Source: Sodalis glossinidius str. 'morsitans' (GTDB lineage Bacteria > Pseudomonadota > Gammaproteobacteria > Enterobacterales > Enterobacteriaceae). From it: a stretch of 64,000 nucleotides of DNA. This document shows, one piece after another, positions 34,330 through 42,792 of the stretch. The translations under genes and the position numbers were made by a program. Numbering within the stretch: position 1 is the first letter of the stretch; each line of letters opens with the position of its first letter. Under the pieces are notes generated by a model that was not told where the DNA came from, did no database searches, and saw only the letters and a list, made by a program, of their open reading frames with translations. The stretch lies in NCBI RefSeq assembly GCF_000010085.1, contig NC_007712.1:1364001-1428000 (forward strand), written 5' to 3'.

Positions 34330-35746
34330 CTATCTGCATGGCGTCGAAACCATTGAGGTGGAAAACGGTGCCCGCCCGGTAAAAACGGTGAAGTCTGCCG
34401 TCATTGGCCTGATTGGTACCGCCCCGATGGGGGACGTCAATACGCTGGTGCAGTGCCTGTCTGAGAAAGATGCAGCGGCGTTTGGCAGCCAGCTCACCGG
34501 TTTTACCATTCCGCAGGCGCTGGATGCGATCTACGACCATGGGGCAGGCACCGTTCTGGTCATTAACGTGCTTGATCCGGCTGTGCATAAAACCGCTGTG
34601 GCCGATGAAGATGTAACGTTCGACAAGGCGACGGGCAAGGCACAGCTGGCTAATCCGGTGGTCGCGCAGCTGGTACTGAAACCGGACAGCGATGGCCAGC
34701 CTTATGTGGAAGGTCAGGACTACTCGCTTGATGCACAGACCGGAGTGATTACCAACCTTGGTAAGAGCATTGCCGCAGATGCAACGGTGAAGGCCAGCTA
34801 TAACTATGCTGATCCAACTAAAGTCACCCCGGCTGATATCATCGGTGCCGTTAACGCTGCGGGCAACCGTACCGGCATGAAGCTGCTTAACGACAGCTTC
34901 AACCTGTTTGGCTACTTCGCAAAAATACTGATTGCCCCGGTCTTCTGCACCCAGAACAGCGTCTCGGTTGAGCTTATCGCCATGGCTGAGAAGCTGGGCG
35001 CGGTGACCTACATCGACGCGCCGATTGGTACCACTTTTGCGCAGGCTCTGGCGGGGCGTGGCCCGGAAGGCACCATTAACTTCAACACCAGCTCCGACCG
35101 CGTCCGTCTGTGCTACCCGCACGTCAAGGTGTACGACGCGGCCACCAACAGCGAACGGCTGGAGCCGCTGAGCCAGCGTGCTGCAGGTCTGCGTGCCAAA
35201 GTCGACCTGGACAAGGGCTACTGGTGGTCGTCCTCCAACCAGGAAATTCTGGGTATCACCGGCGTGGAGCGCCAGCTGTCGGCAATGATTGACGACCCGC
35301 AGAGCGAGGTGAACCTGCTCAACGAACAGGGCATCACCACGGTCTTCAGCAGCTACGGCAGCGGCCTGCGTCTGTGGGGCAACCGTATGGCGGCATGGCC
35401 AACGGTCACCCATATGCGCAACTTTGAGAACGTTCGCCGTACCGGTGATGTGATCAACGAGTCCCTGCGTTACTTCAGCCAGCAGTACATCGACATGCCG
35501 ATTACCCAAGCGCTGATTGATGCGCTGACGGAGTCGGTCAACGCCTACGGTCGCAAGCTGATTGGCGACGGTGCGCTGCTGGGCTTCAGCTGCTGGTTTG
35601 ATCCGGCCCGCAACGAAGAGACGGAGCTTGCCGCCGGTCACCTGTTGCTGAGCTACAAATACACGCCACCACCACCGCTGGAGCGACTGACGTTTGAGAC
35701 CGAGATCACCTCGGAATATCTGTTAACCCTGAAGGGGAATAGCTGA
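34319..35746 (+). CDS. Tail sheath protein
   Basis: 475 residues, contractile-tail sheath family. The N-terminal VKSAVIGLIGTAPMG and the C-terminal VRRTGDVINESLRYFSQQYIDMPITQALIDALTESVN segment are family hallmarks. It contracts to drive the tube through the envelope. Overlaps the previous gene by 11 bases. Confidence 0.93.
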   Translation: MAANYLHGVETIEVENGARPVKTVKSAVIGLIGTAPMGDVNTLVQCLSEKDAAAFGSQLTGFTIPQALDAIYDHGAGTVLVINVLDPAVHKTAVADEDVTFDKATGKAQLANPVVAQLVLKPDSDGQPYVEGQDYSLDAQTGVITNLGKSIAADATVKASYNYADPTKVTPADIIGAVNAAGNRTGMKLLNDSFNLFGYFAKILIAPVFCTQNSVSVELIAMAEKLGAVTYIDAPIGTTFAQALAGRGPEGTINFNTSSDRVRLCYPHVKVYDAATNSERLEPLSQRAAGLRAKVDLDKGYWWSSSNQEILGITGVERQLSAMIDDPQSEVNLLNEQGITTVFSSYGSGLRLWGNRMAAWPTVTHMRNFENVRRTGDVINESLRYFSQQYIDMPITQALIDALTESVNAYGRKLIGDGALLGFSCWFDPARNEETELAAGHLLLSYKYTPPPPLERLTFETEITSEYLLTLKGNS

Positions 35747-36267
35747 TGGCAAAGATTGAGATCAACCGCATCACGAATGCCAACATCTACCTGGATGGCG
35801 CTAACCTGCTGGGCCGGGCCGAGGAGGTCAAACTCCCGGACGTCTCCATGACCATGCAGGAGCATAAGGCGCTGGGGATGGTGGGCAAAGTGGAACTCCC
35901 GGCAGGCTTCGACAAGCTGGAGGGTGAGATCAAGTGGAACAGCTTTTACCGCGACGCGATGCTGTCTGCTGCGAACCCGTATAAGTCGCTGGCGCTGCAG
36001 TGCCGTTCCAGCGTCCAGCGCTACAGTTCGCAGGGGCTGATTGACGAAATCCCGCTGGTCACATTCCTGACGATCATGTTCAAGAAGAACCCGCTGGGGA
36101 CGTTCAAACAGCACGAGAACGCCGAGTTCTCTAGCAGCTTCACCTGCACGTACATCAAGCAGGTACTGGATGGTGAAGAGCTGCTGGAGCTGGACTATCT
36201 GGCCAACATCTTCCGAGTCGGCGGCGTTGACCAGTTGACTGACTACCGCATCAATATCGGGGGCTGA
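35746..36267 (+). CDS. Major tail tube protein (P2 FII-like)
   Basis: 173 residues, the usual FII length. ITNANIYLDGANLLGRAEEVKLPDV and the ELDYLANIFRVGGVDQLTDYRINIGG end fit the P2 tail tube family. Starts on the last base of the sheath stop. Confidence 0.93.
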   Translation: MAKIEINRITNANIYLDGANLLGRAEEVKLPDVSMTMQEHKALGMVGKVELPAGFDKLEGEIKWNSFYRDAMLSAANPYKSLALQCRSSVQRYSSQGLIDEIPLVTFLTIMFKKNPLGTFKQHENAEFSSSFTCTYIKQVLDGEELLELDYLANIFRVGGVDQLTDYRINIGG

Positions 36268-36269
36268 CG

Positions 36270-36551
36270 GTGACCGTCGAGATTGAAGATAAAGGCGGGA
36301 ACTGTGGTTCGATTGGCATGGGAAATGGTACGTGGTTTACCATCCTTGATATTCCGGGGGTGGAAAACCTTTTTAATACCCAGAAAACCAATGACCCGAT
36401 TGACTGCACCCGCTCTAAAGCACGGAAGCTCGCTGACCTGATTGAGGCATGGGAGCCACCTGACCACTGGTTCACCGGCATCGGCAAATCTGAAGGAAAG
36501 GCGCTTCTTATCGCCTTCCTGCGTAACTGCAAAGGCTTTCGCACTCACTGA
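36270..36551 (+). CDS. Unidentified small protein between tube and chaperone genes
   Basis: 93 residues from a GTG at 36270, two bases after the tube gene. NGTWFTILDIPGVENLFNTQKTNDPIDCTRSKARKLADLIEAWEPPDHWF and KALLIAFLRNCKGFRTH are soluble, globular-looking, with no signal or membrane segment. I recognise no structural-protein family, and P2/Mu tails have nothing at this place. It is followed by a terminator, so it looks like an added cargo gene. Confidence 0.65.
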   Translation: MTVEIEDKGGNCGSIGMGNGTWFTILDIPGVENLFNTQKTNDPIDCTRSKARKLADLIEAWEPPDHWFTGIGKSEGKALLIAFLRNCKGFRTH

Positions 36552-36557
36552 TATCAC

Positions 36558-36580
36558 AGGGGCTTCGGCCCCTTTCTTCT
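36558..36580 (+). terminator. Intrinsic terminator with TTCG loop
   Basis: AGGGGC (36558-36563), TTCG loop, GCCCCT (36568-36573), then TTCTTCTT. It follows the small unidentified gene and splits the tail genes into two transcription blocks. Confidence 0.75.
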
Positions 36581-36599
36581 TAATCCCCTTTAATATCCG
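36577..36599 (+). repeat. 23-bp direct repeat, copy 1 (late-block upstream element)
   Basis: TTCTTAA, three bases, CCTTTAATATC, one base, G. It matches 42393-42415 at 20 of 23 positions. Its core TTTAATATC recurs as TTTAAAATC at 23274-23282 before the lysis block. Each copy stands 40-61 bases before a first gene, so a promoter element is inferred. Confidence 0.6.
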
Positions 36600-36649
36600 T
36601 CACGTCCACCTCCAGACATACTGCTCTGAACTTACACAGGAGCACGATC

Positions 36650-36964
36650 ATGTCACAGACCCAATCCGATACTTTTAAGCTGTCTTACCCCTTCACCACC
36701 GCAGCAGGCACCAGAGTTGAGCAGGTTGAACTGAAACGCCTGACGGTCAAAGACCTGAAGCAGGTGCGCAAAATCAGTAAAGACCCGGCTGACTGGGACG
36801 AACCGCTCATTGCCCGTAGCACCGGTATTCTCCCCGAAGACCTCGATAACATGGATCTTACCGATTACATGGAGCTGCAGAAACGATTTCAGCAAGTCAC
36901 TGGGCTGGGCAAGAGCGACGAAAACGCTGATGCAGGCGCAGGGGCTGCTGGCGAGGTGGTTTAG
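36650..36964 (+). CDS. Tail assembly chaperone (gp41 / P2 gpE type)
   Basis: 104 residues with an AGGAG site. FKLSYPFTTAAGTRVEQVELKRLTVKDLKQVRKIS is the tail-assembly-chaperone start. The gene overlaps a second frame that ends at 37067, and the pair precedes the tape-measure gene, as in all tailed phages with a programmed frameshift. The chaperone coats the tape measure protein during tail assembly. Confidence 0.85.
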   Translation: MSQTQSDTFKLSYPFTTAAGTRVEQVELKRLTVKDLKQVRKISKDPADWDEPLIARSTGILPEDLDNMDLTDYMELQKRFQQVTGLGKSDENADAGAGAAGEVV

Positions 36965-37067
36965 ATTTCAGCCGGGGGAGATTGATGCCCTCGATACTGA
37001 CGATCTGGAGATGTGGCTGGAGCAGGCTGAAGAGCAAATCAAAAGCGAGTTCGGCGACAATCAGTAA
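36930..37067 (+). CDS. Tail chaperone extension (gpE'-like), frameshift product
   Basis: The +1 (equal to -2) frame relative to the chaperone holds LARWFRFQPGEIDALDTDDLEMWLEQAEEQIKSEF, the C-terminal part of the extended chaperone. A GGGG run at 36941-36944 in codon 98 allows a +1 slip from GGG to GGG, giving a 138-residue fusion. A -2 slip, as known for Mu, would give the same downstream frame. An ATG at 36930 exists but has a poor ribosome site, so fusion is more likely than free expression. Confidence 0.75.
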   Translation: MQAQGLLARWFRFQPGEIDALDTDDLEMWLEQAEEQIKSEFGDNQ

Positions 37068-37075
37068 CGACTCAT

Positions 37076-37105
37076 CACTTAACAGCCGCCCCTCGCGGCT
37101 GTTCT
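37076..37105 (+). terminator. Hairpin before the tape-measure gene
   Basis: AACAGCCGC pairs with GCGGCTGTT across a short CCCTC loop, followed by CTGCATGG without a T run. Weak as a terminator; perhaps a processing site between chaperone and tape-measure messages. Confidence 0.4.
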
Positions 37106-37159
37106 GCATGGCTCTCAGACATTTTCCTTCCGTTTTTCCGCTTTCAGAGGATAACAACC

Positions 37160-39625
37160 GTGGCCAGTGAATTTTCAGTCGGCGTCATTATTGGCGGCAT
37201 TGTCGGGAGCAGCTTCCGCTCAGCCGTCAGTGGCACCCGACGCGCCCTAGATTCCCTGGGCGATACATCGCGCCGCCTGCAGGAACGCCAGAATGCCTTA
37301 ACTCGTGCAACTGAACGTTATGGCCAGTTAGGCTCTTCCCGGATGCAGCGCCTCAACAGCGAACTGCTGCGGGTAAGCCGCACAATGGAGCAAATTGAAC
37401 GCCAGCAGCGCCGTCTGTCAGCAGTATCAGCCACCAGTGACGCGCTGAAAGCTAACCGCATGGCGCTCTATGGCCAGGGAGCAGAGACTTATGGTATCGC
37501 CCGAACGCTGGGCGCACCGGTCATGGCCTCTGTCAAACAATATTCATCGTTTGAATCCCAGCTACGCGATATCAGTGTCACCGGTGATCTGGATTCAAGG
37601 CAGGAACAGGCCATCGGTACTGCCATTCGTCGGGCATCCCTGCAGGTCAATCAGCTCCAGGAATCTCTGTTGAGCGGCGTTGGTCAACTGGTTGCCGATG
37701 GCATGAATCCGCAGCAGGCAGCGACCTTTGCCGGGATGCTCGGTAAAGCGGCCACGGCCACCAAAGCAGATATGACTGACCTCGCAAAAATGACCTACGC
37801 CTTTAGCGATGCGCTGAAAATTACCGATGCCAAAGAGCTGGAGCAGGCGTTTGGGATTGCGGCAACCGGGGCCAAGCTAGGCTCGTTTGAGCTGAAGGAT
37901 ATGGCGAAAGCGTTACCCGGTATGGCCAAAGCCTTCGCTGCACGTGGTATTTACGGCAAAGACGCCATAACCCAGATCGTAGCCAGTCTGGAAGTGGGTA
38001 AAGGCAGCGGCTCAGCGGAAGAGGCCGTCACTAATATGTCAAACTGGCTGGCGGCAATGGGACGCGGAGATACCACGCAGAAATACGCTAAGGCTGGCGT
38101 GGATTACCAGGGATCAATGCAAAATTATGTAGCCCAGGGGTTCTCTCAATATGAAGCCTCCCTGATGATTGCCAACCGGTTTATCGACGGTAAAGGCAAG
38201 GCATTTGTGCAGCAATGGAAGGCGGCAGGCTCAAGAGGCGATCAGGAAGGCCAGCAGAAGCTGATGGAGTCCTTCGGACTGGCGGAAGTCTTTACCGATA
38301 TCCAGACCGTGAACCATCTACTGTCTATGCGTCAGGGCTGGGATAAGTACCAATCTAACAAGCAGGAAATGAACACTCCCTCTGCAATGTCTACGCTGGA
38401 CAAGGATGCAGCGAAACAAAATGATACGCTCGAAGGACGTTGGCGCAGAACGCAGATTGGGTTTAACGACTCGGCCATTAGCATCGGAGAATCATTACGT
38501 CCGGCGTTGATCCAGCTGGGGGAAACATTCATCCCCTTAATGAACAGCGTTGGAAAATGGATTGCGGCTAATCCGCAACTCGTGAGCGGCACAATTCAAG
38601 TGATTGGCGCATTACTTGCGTTCAAGATGGCAACCATCGGCCTCAAGCTCGGGCTGAATCTCCTTATTTCACCTTTCGTCAACGTCTGGAAAAATGCCGT
38701 GCTCCTGCGGGCCAACTGGCTTCGCCTGACACTCGCGCTGGGTGAAGGCGGCAAACTTCGCTGGCTGGTGACCGGCTTCAGCTCCGTCGCCAGAGGAGCC
38801 AGAACACTGGGTGGTGTGCTGTCAGGTGGGCTGGTTCGCGGCATTATGATCGCCGGGCGTGCCGTTCTCTGGATTGGGCGGGCATTGCTGATGAATCCCA
38901 TTGGTCTTGCTATCACCGCCGTCGCGGCGGCGGCTTATCTTATTTATCGTAACTGGGGGGCTGTCAGCAGTTGGTTCAAACAGCGCTGGGCTGACATTAA
39001 AGAGGCTTTTAACGGCGGTATCGTGGGGATTGGTAAGCTGCTGATTAACTGGTCGCCGGTTGGTCTGCTCTATAAAGCCTTTGCGGCTGCGCTGAAATAT
39101 CTCGGCGTTGATCTGCCCGCGAAGTTCACTGACTTCGGTGGCCATCTTATCGACGGGCTGATAAACGGCATCAAAAACAAATGGGAGTCGCTCAAAACCA
39201 CCGTCACAGATATGGGTGACAGTGTCGGCGGCTGGTTCAAGGAAAAGCTGGGTATCCATTCGCCGAGCCGCGTGTTTATGGGCTTTGGTGACAACATCGC
39301 GCAGGGTGCCGCTATCGGCCTGCAGCGTACCACACCACTGGCAGCGCTCGCCGGACAACGCCTGGCAACAGAGATGACTCCCGATGTTCCCCGTATCCCG
39401 TCGCCGGAAATCATGGCAGCGGGATATTCAGGTCGTGGCGCAGTTGCAACTGGCGGCGGAACATCTGGCGGTATCCAGGTCAGCTTTAATCCTCAGTTTT
39501 TCCTCAATGGCAAAGAAACCGCAGCGCCTGCCGGACTGACCGGCGCACTGAATATGAGCCTGCATGAACTGGAGAAAATGCTGGAGCGTCTGCTGGCTCA
39601 GAAACAACGTCGGGGGTACGAATAA
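37160..39625 (+). CDS. Tape measure protein
   Basis: 821 residues from a GTG at 37160, after AGAGG. The N-terminus is helical and glutamine/arginine-rich (residues 20-90). A TP901-type tape-measure domain covers about residues 110-400. Hydrophobic segments lie near residues 480-500 and 555-600. The C-terminal half includes GIHSPSRVFMGFGDNIAQGAAIGL, common to tape measures. Its length sets tail length; by the usual rule (about 1.5 angstrom per residue) this is a tail of roughly 120 nm. Confidence 0.92.
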   Translation: MASEFSVGVIIGGIVGSSFRSAVSGTRRALDSLGDTSRRLQERQNALTRATERYGQLGSSRMQRLNSELLRVSRTMEQIERQQRRLSAVSATSDALKANRMALYGQGAETYGIARTLGAPVMASVKQYSSFESQLRDISVTGDLDSRQEQAIGTAIRRASLQVNQLQESLLSGVGQLVADGMNPQQAATFAGMLGKAATATKADMTDLAKMTYAFSDALKITDAKELEQAFGIAATGAKLGSFELKDMAKALPGMAKAFAARGIYGKDAITQIVASLEVGKGSGSAEEAVTNMSNWLAAMGRGDTTQKYAKAGVDYQGSMQNYVAQGFSQYEASLMIANRFIDGKGKAFVQQWKAAGSRGDQEGQQKLMESFGLAEVFTDIQTVNHLLSMRQGWDKYQSNKQEMNTPSAMSTLDKDAAKQNDTLEGRWRRTQIGFNDSAISIGESLRPALIQLGETFIPLMNSVGKWIAANPQLVSGTIQVIGALLAFKMATIGLKLGLNLLISPFVNVWKNAVLLRANWLRLTLALGEGGKLRWLVTGFSSVARGARTLGGVLSGGLVRGIMIAGRAVLWIGRALLMNPIGLAITAVAAAAYLIYRNWGAVSSWFKQRWADIKEAFNGGIVGIGKLLINWSPVGLLYKAFAAALKYLGVDLPAKFTDFGGHLIDGLINGIKNKWESLKTTVTDMGDSVGGWFKEKLGIHSPSRVFMGFGDNIAQGAAIGLQRTTPLAALAGQRLATEMTPDVPRIPSPEIMAAGYSGRGAVATGGGTSGGIQVSFNPQFFLNGKETAAPAGLTGALNMSLHELEKMLERLLAQKQRRGYE

Positions 39626-40509
39626 TGTTTGCGGTACTGGGTGATATTGAGTTTGAACTGATTACCTACTGGGACGGCTTTGAGGCCACTTTCGGTGTCG
39701 ATTATGCGGAACATGCCCGCATAGAGGGTAAGCCCGGCCTGCAGTTCGTCGGCGACAAGCTGGACGAAATCCAGATAAGCCTGGTCTTCCATCAGCATTA
39801 TTGTGTGCCCGACGTGGAGCTGGCGAGACTGAGAACGGCCATGAAAGCCCATCAGGCGCTGGCACTGGTTTTCGGCAACGGTGACTATCGCGGCTGGTTT
39901 GTGATTACCGACGTGACCGCGACCAGCGAGCAGACCGACAGCACAGGCAACGTGCTGGCCGTCAATGCCACCGCATCTCTCCGGGAGTACATCGGCGACC
40001 CGAAGAACCCGCTACAGCCTCCTGCGATACGCACGCAGGTTCCCGGCGTCGGGGCGGTCTCCGGTGCCGTACCTTCTCCCTCCGGGGTGGCGCAGTACGT
40101 TCGCGACGGCGTCAACTATGCCAAACAGGCGCAGTCTGTTCTCCAGACCACCATCAGCGCCGTTCGGGTGGCGCAGAAAATGAAGGATAACCCCGCCGTC
40201 GCGCTGACCCGCGTGCCGGGGCTGATGAGCGGACTGGGCAACGTGTCCGGGGCGTTAGGCCAGAGCGTTCCGGCATTCAATGCGCTCTCTGAATCCATGC
40301 CTGATGCCATCAGTCTGGCCAGAGCCACCAGCGATGCGGCCACGTATGTACAACAGGCACAGTCTTCGCTGAGCGGCGTGGACGGCAGCAATATCGCGGC
40401 AGCGCTGGATGCCGTTTCCGGGCAGCTTAACTCCGCCAGCACCACCTTCACTCGTATGTCGCCGGGGTTAAGCACCATGGCAGCTAAAATTCTGGCGAGG
40501 AGTGTGTGA
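39625..40509 (+). CDS. Tail protein U (P2 gpU-like) with C-terminal extension
   Basis: 294 residues. MFAVLGDIEFELITYWDGFE and FVGDKLDEIQISLVFHQHYC match the P2 gpU domain (residues 1-130). The C-terminal 160 residues are alanine/serine/valine-rich and helical, not present in P2 gpU. gpU caps the tail tube. Starts on the last base of the tape-measure stop. Confidence 0.85.
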   Translation: MFAVLGDIEFELITYWDGFEATFGVDYAEHARIEGKPGLQFVGDKLDEIQISLVFHQHYCVPDVELARLRTAMKAHQALALVFGNGDYRGWFVITDVTATSEQTDSTGNVLAVNATASLREYIGDPKNPLQPPAIRTQVPGVGAVSGAVPSPSGVAQYVRDGVNYAKQAQSVLQTTISAVRVAQKMKDNPAVALTRVPGLMSGLGNVSGALGQSVPAFNALSESMPDAISLARATSDAATYVQQAQSSLSGVDGSNIAAALDAVSGQLNSASTTFTRMSPGLSTMAAKILARSV

Positions 40510-40721
40510 TGTTTCTTGAACATGTTACCCGTGACGGAGAGCGCTGGGACTCTCTGGCATGGCAGTACTACGGCGACCCACTGGGCTATCCCCGGATAAT
40601 TGCCGCCAATCCGCACGTGGCCATTACGCCGGTGCTGCCCTCCGGGCTGTTGTTACTGATCCCGGTTATCGAGGCTGAAGAAGCCACCACAGAAGAGGAT
40701 ATTGCCCCATGGCTGAGATAA
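40509..40721 (+). CDS. Tail protein X (P2 gpX-like)
   Basis: 70 residues from the ATG at 40509. HVTRDGERWDSLAWQYYGDPLGYPRIIAANP is a LysM-like gpX domain. Overlaps the gpU stop (TGATG). Confidence 0.9.
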   Translation: MFLEHVTRDGERWDSLAWQYYGDPLGYPRIIAANPHVAITPVLPSGLLLLIPVIEAEEATTEEDIAPWLR

Positions 40722-41878
40722 ACAGCACTGCACAGGTCGCATCAGCGTTAACCGGCGTCAGCGATGTTCTGAGTCCGGTGTTCACGCTGTGGTATCTGCA
40801 GAAGAACATCACCACCGATATCGCCCCCTATGTCACCCGCGTAACCTACAGCGATAACATCAAAAGCGAGTCCGATACCATTGAGGTGGAGCTGGACGAC
40901 ACCGATGGCCGCTGGCTGGATAAGTGGTATCCGGGCAAGGGTGACACGCTGACGCTGAAAATGGGTTATCAGGGCGAGAAGCTGCTGTCCTGTGGTACGT
41001 TCTCGATAGACGAGATCGAGGTGAGTTCGCCCGCGTCCGTTGTCGCTATCCGGGGCGTGGCCACGTCGGTCAACAACGCCCTGCGGACAAAATCCAGTCG
41101 TGGTTTCGAGAGCACCACGCTGGCGGCTATAGCCGGACGGATTGCCAAAAAGCATCAGCTGAAGCTGGTTGGCAGTATTGAGTCCATCAAAATTGACCGG
41201 GTGACCCAGTATGCTGAAACGGACGTGGGCTTCCTGCGTCGACTGGCCAGCGAGTATGGTTATGCCGTGAAAGTGGTCAGCGACCAGCTGATTTTCTCTC
41301 ATCTGGCCACGCTGCGCGATCAGGAGCCGGTAAAACAGTTGAAGCCACAGGATGTGGCCAGCTTTTCCCTGCGTGACACCATCAACCGCGTCTACAAATC
41401 CGCAAAGGTAAAACACCAGAAGAGCAGCGATAAAAAGCTGATCGTCTACGAAGCTGATGGCGGTACCAGCGAAAGCGACAAACAAACCAAAGGCGGTAAG
41501 GTCACCAGTGCCGACTCACTGAAGGTCAACAGCCGCGTCAGTGATCCGGACAGCGCCCGGATTAAAGCAGATTCGGCGCTGGCCAGGCATAACGAATACC
41601 AGCAGAACGGCTCGCTGTCGCTGATGGGGACGCCTCAGTTGACTGCAGGCAACAAAATTGAACTGGTGGGTTTTGGTCAGTTATCCGGGCCATGGCTGAT
41701 AACTACTGCCCGCCATGCGTTTGACCGTAACAGCGGCTACATCACCGAACTGGAAGTGGCACGAGGGCCGGTTACGCAGGGCAAAGCGAAGAAAGGTAAA
41801 AAGACCGGAAAAACCCAGACGCTGACCGTCTATAAACCGGACGGCAGCACGTCCACGGTAATAAAGGAGAAAAAATAA
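40709..41878 (+). CDS. Baseplate hub protein D (P2 gpD-like)
   Basis: 389 residues. Phage late-control-D family, which forms the tail hub under the spike (DIEVELDDTDGRWLDKWYPGKGDTLTLKMGYQ-type region, residues about 50-85). The C-terminal 35 residues are lysine-rich. Overlaps gpX by 13 bases. Confidence 0.9.
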   Translation: MAEINSTAQVASALTGVSDVLSPVFTLWYLQKNITTDIAPYVTRVTYSDNIKSESDTIEVELDDTDGRWLDKWYPGKGDTLTLKMGYQGEKLLSCGTFSIDEIEVSSPASVVAIRGVATSVNNALRTKSSRGFESTTLAAIAGRIAKKHQLKLVGSIESIKIDRVTQYAETDVGFLRRLASEYGYAVKVVSDQLIFSHLATLRDQEPVKQLKPQDVASFSLRDTINRVYKSAKVKHQKSSDKKLIVYEADGGTSESDKQTKGGKVTSADSLKVNSRVSDPDSARIKADSALARHNEYQQNGSLSLMGTPQLTAGNKIELVGFGQLSGPWLITTARHAFDRNSGYITELEVARGPVTQGKAKKGKKTGKTQTLTVYKPDGSTSTVIKEKK

Positions 41879-42390
41879 TGGCAGGCGTCACCCGTCAGGT
41901 CGGTACGGTCAGCGCCGTCGATGCCGACAAGGTTCAGGCCCGCGTTCGTCTGCCTGAGTGCGATAACCTGCGCACTAACTGGCTTAACGTACTGCAGCGC
42001 AACACCCAGGATAACAAGGATTACTGGCTACCTGACGTGGGGGAGCAGGTTGAGGTGCTGCTCGATGCCAACGGCGAGGATGGTGTCATTCTGGGCGCGG
42101 TGTATTCAGACGTCGATAAGCCACCGTTCAGCGACAAAAACGTCCGGGGCACGAAATACGCGGATGGCGCAGAGTTCAGCTATAACCGCGCGACCCATAC
42201 GCTGACGGTCAAAGGTGGTATCGAGCGCGTAGTAATCGAGGTTGCGGTAGGTATCAGCCTGAAGGGGAAAACCATTGATTTGACCGCTGACACCACCACG
42301 GTGAACGGCAACCTTGAAATCAACGGCAATGCCCACTCCACAGGCAGCATGCTCTCTGACGGCCAGAACTCCAATCATCACTCCCACTGA
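41878..42390 (+). CDS. Baseplate spike protein V (P2 gpV-like)
   Basis: 170 residues. An OB-fold N-terminus (RQVGTVSAVDADKVQARVRLPECDNLRTNWLNVLQ) precedes a beta-helix, and the C-terminus HSTGSMLSDGQNSNHHSH has the HxH iron-binding spike tip. It pierces the outer membrane. Confidence 0.9.
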   Translation: MAGVTRQVGTVSAVDADKVQARVRLPECDNLRTNWLNVLQRNTQDNKDYWLPDVGEQVEVLLDANGEDGVILGAVYSDVDKPPFSDKNVRGTKYADGAEFSYNRATHTLTVKGGIERVVIEVAVGISLKGKTIDLTADTTTVNGNLEINGNAHSTGSMLSDGQNSNHHSH

Positions 42391-42392
42391 CC

Positions 42393-42415
42393 TTCTTAAA
42401 CGCCTTTAATATCGG
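42393..42415 (+). repeat. 23-bp direct repeat, copy 2 (late-block upstream element)
   Basis: Second copy of the element at 36577-36599 (20 of 23 identical), 30 bases before the gpW gene, in a short gap after gpV. A promoter or activator site for the baseplate/fibre block is inferred. Confidence 0.6.
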
Positions 42416-42444
42416 CGTTCCCGCACAGGGGCAATACTGCCCCC

Positions 42445-42792
42445 ATGAAAACAACTTCCGTATTCTGGCAACCGGCCCTGCAGGCCCCTGGCGAAATCGT
42501 CCGGGGGCTGGATGATATCTGGCAGGCCATTCAAATCATCCTGCGAACTCCTCGCGGCAGCGACCCGCATCGCCCGGAGTTCGGCAGCAACCTGCATCTT
42601 TATATCGACTGGCCCATCGACCGGGCTATCCCACATGTGGTGCGCGAGTCCGTTGATGCCATCCGGCGCTGGGAGCCTCGCTGCCAGCTTATGTCGGTTA
42701 AACCCGCCGTCGACGGTGAACATCTTACGCTCCGGGTGAGCTGGAAAGGCTCTGACGGACAGCCCCGGACTCAGGAGCTTTTATGGCGCTGA
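42445..42792 (+). CDS. Baseplate protein W (P2 gpW-like)
   Basis: 115 residues. IVRGLDDIWQAIQIILRTPRGSDPHRPEFGSNL is the gpW/gp25 family motif. Overlaps the next gene by 10 bases. Confidence 0.9.
   Translation: MKTTSVFWQPALQAPGEIVRGLDDIWQAIQIILRTPRGSDPHRPEFGSNLHLYIDWPIDRAIPHVVRESVDAIRRWEPRCQLMSVKPAVDGEHLTLRVSWKGSDGQPRTQELLWR

Noticed and set aside
34238..35641. A 467-codon open frame on the minus strand
   Set aside because: Shadow of the tail sheath gene; no ribosome site and no family features.
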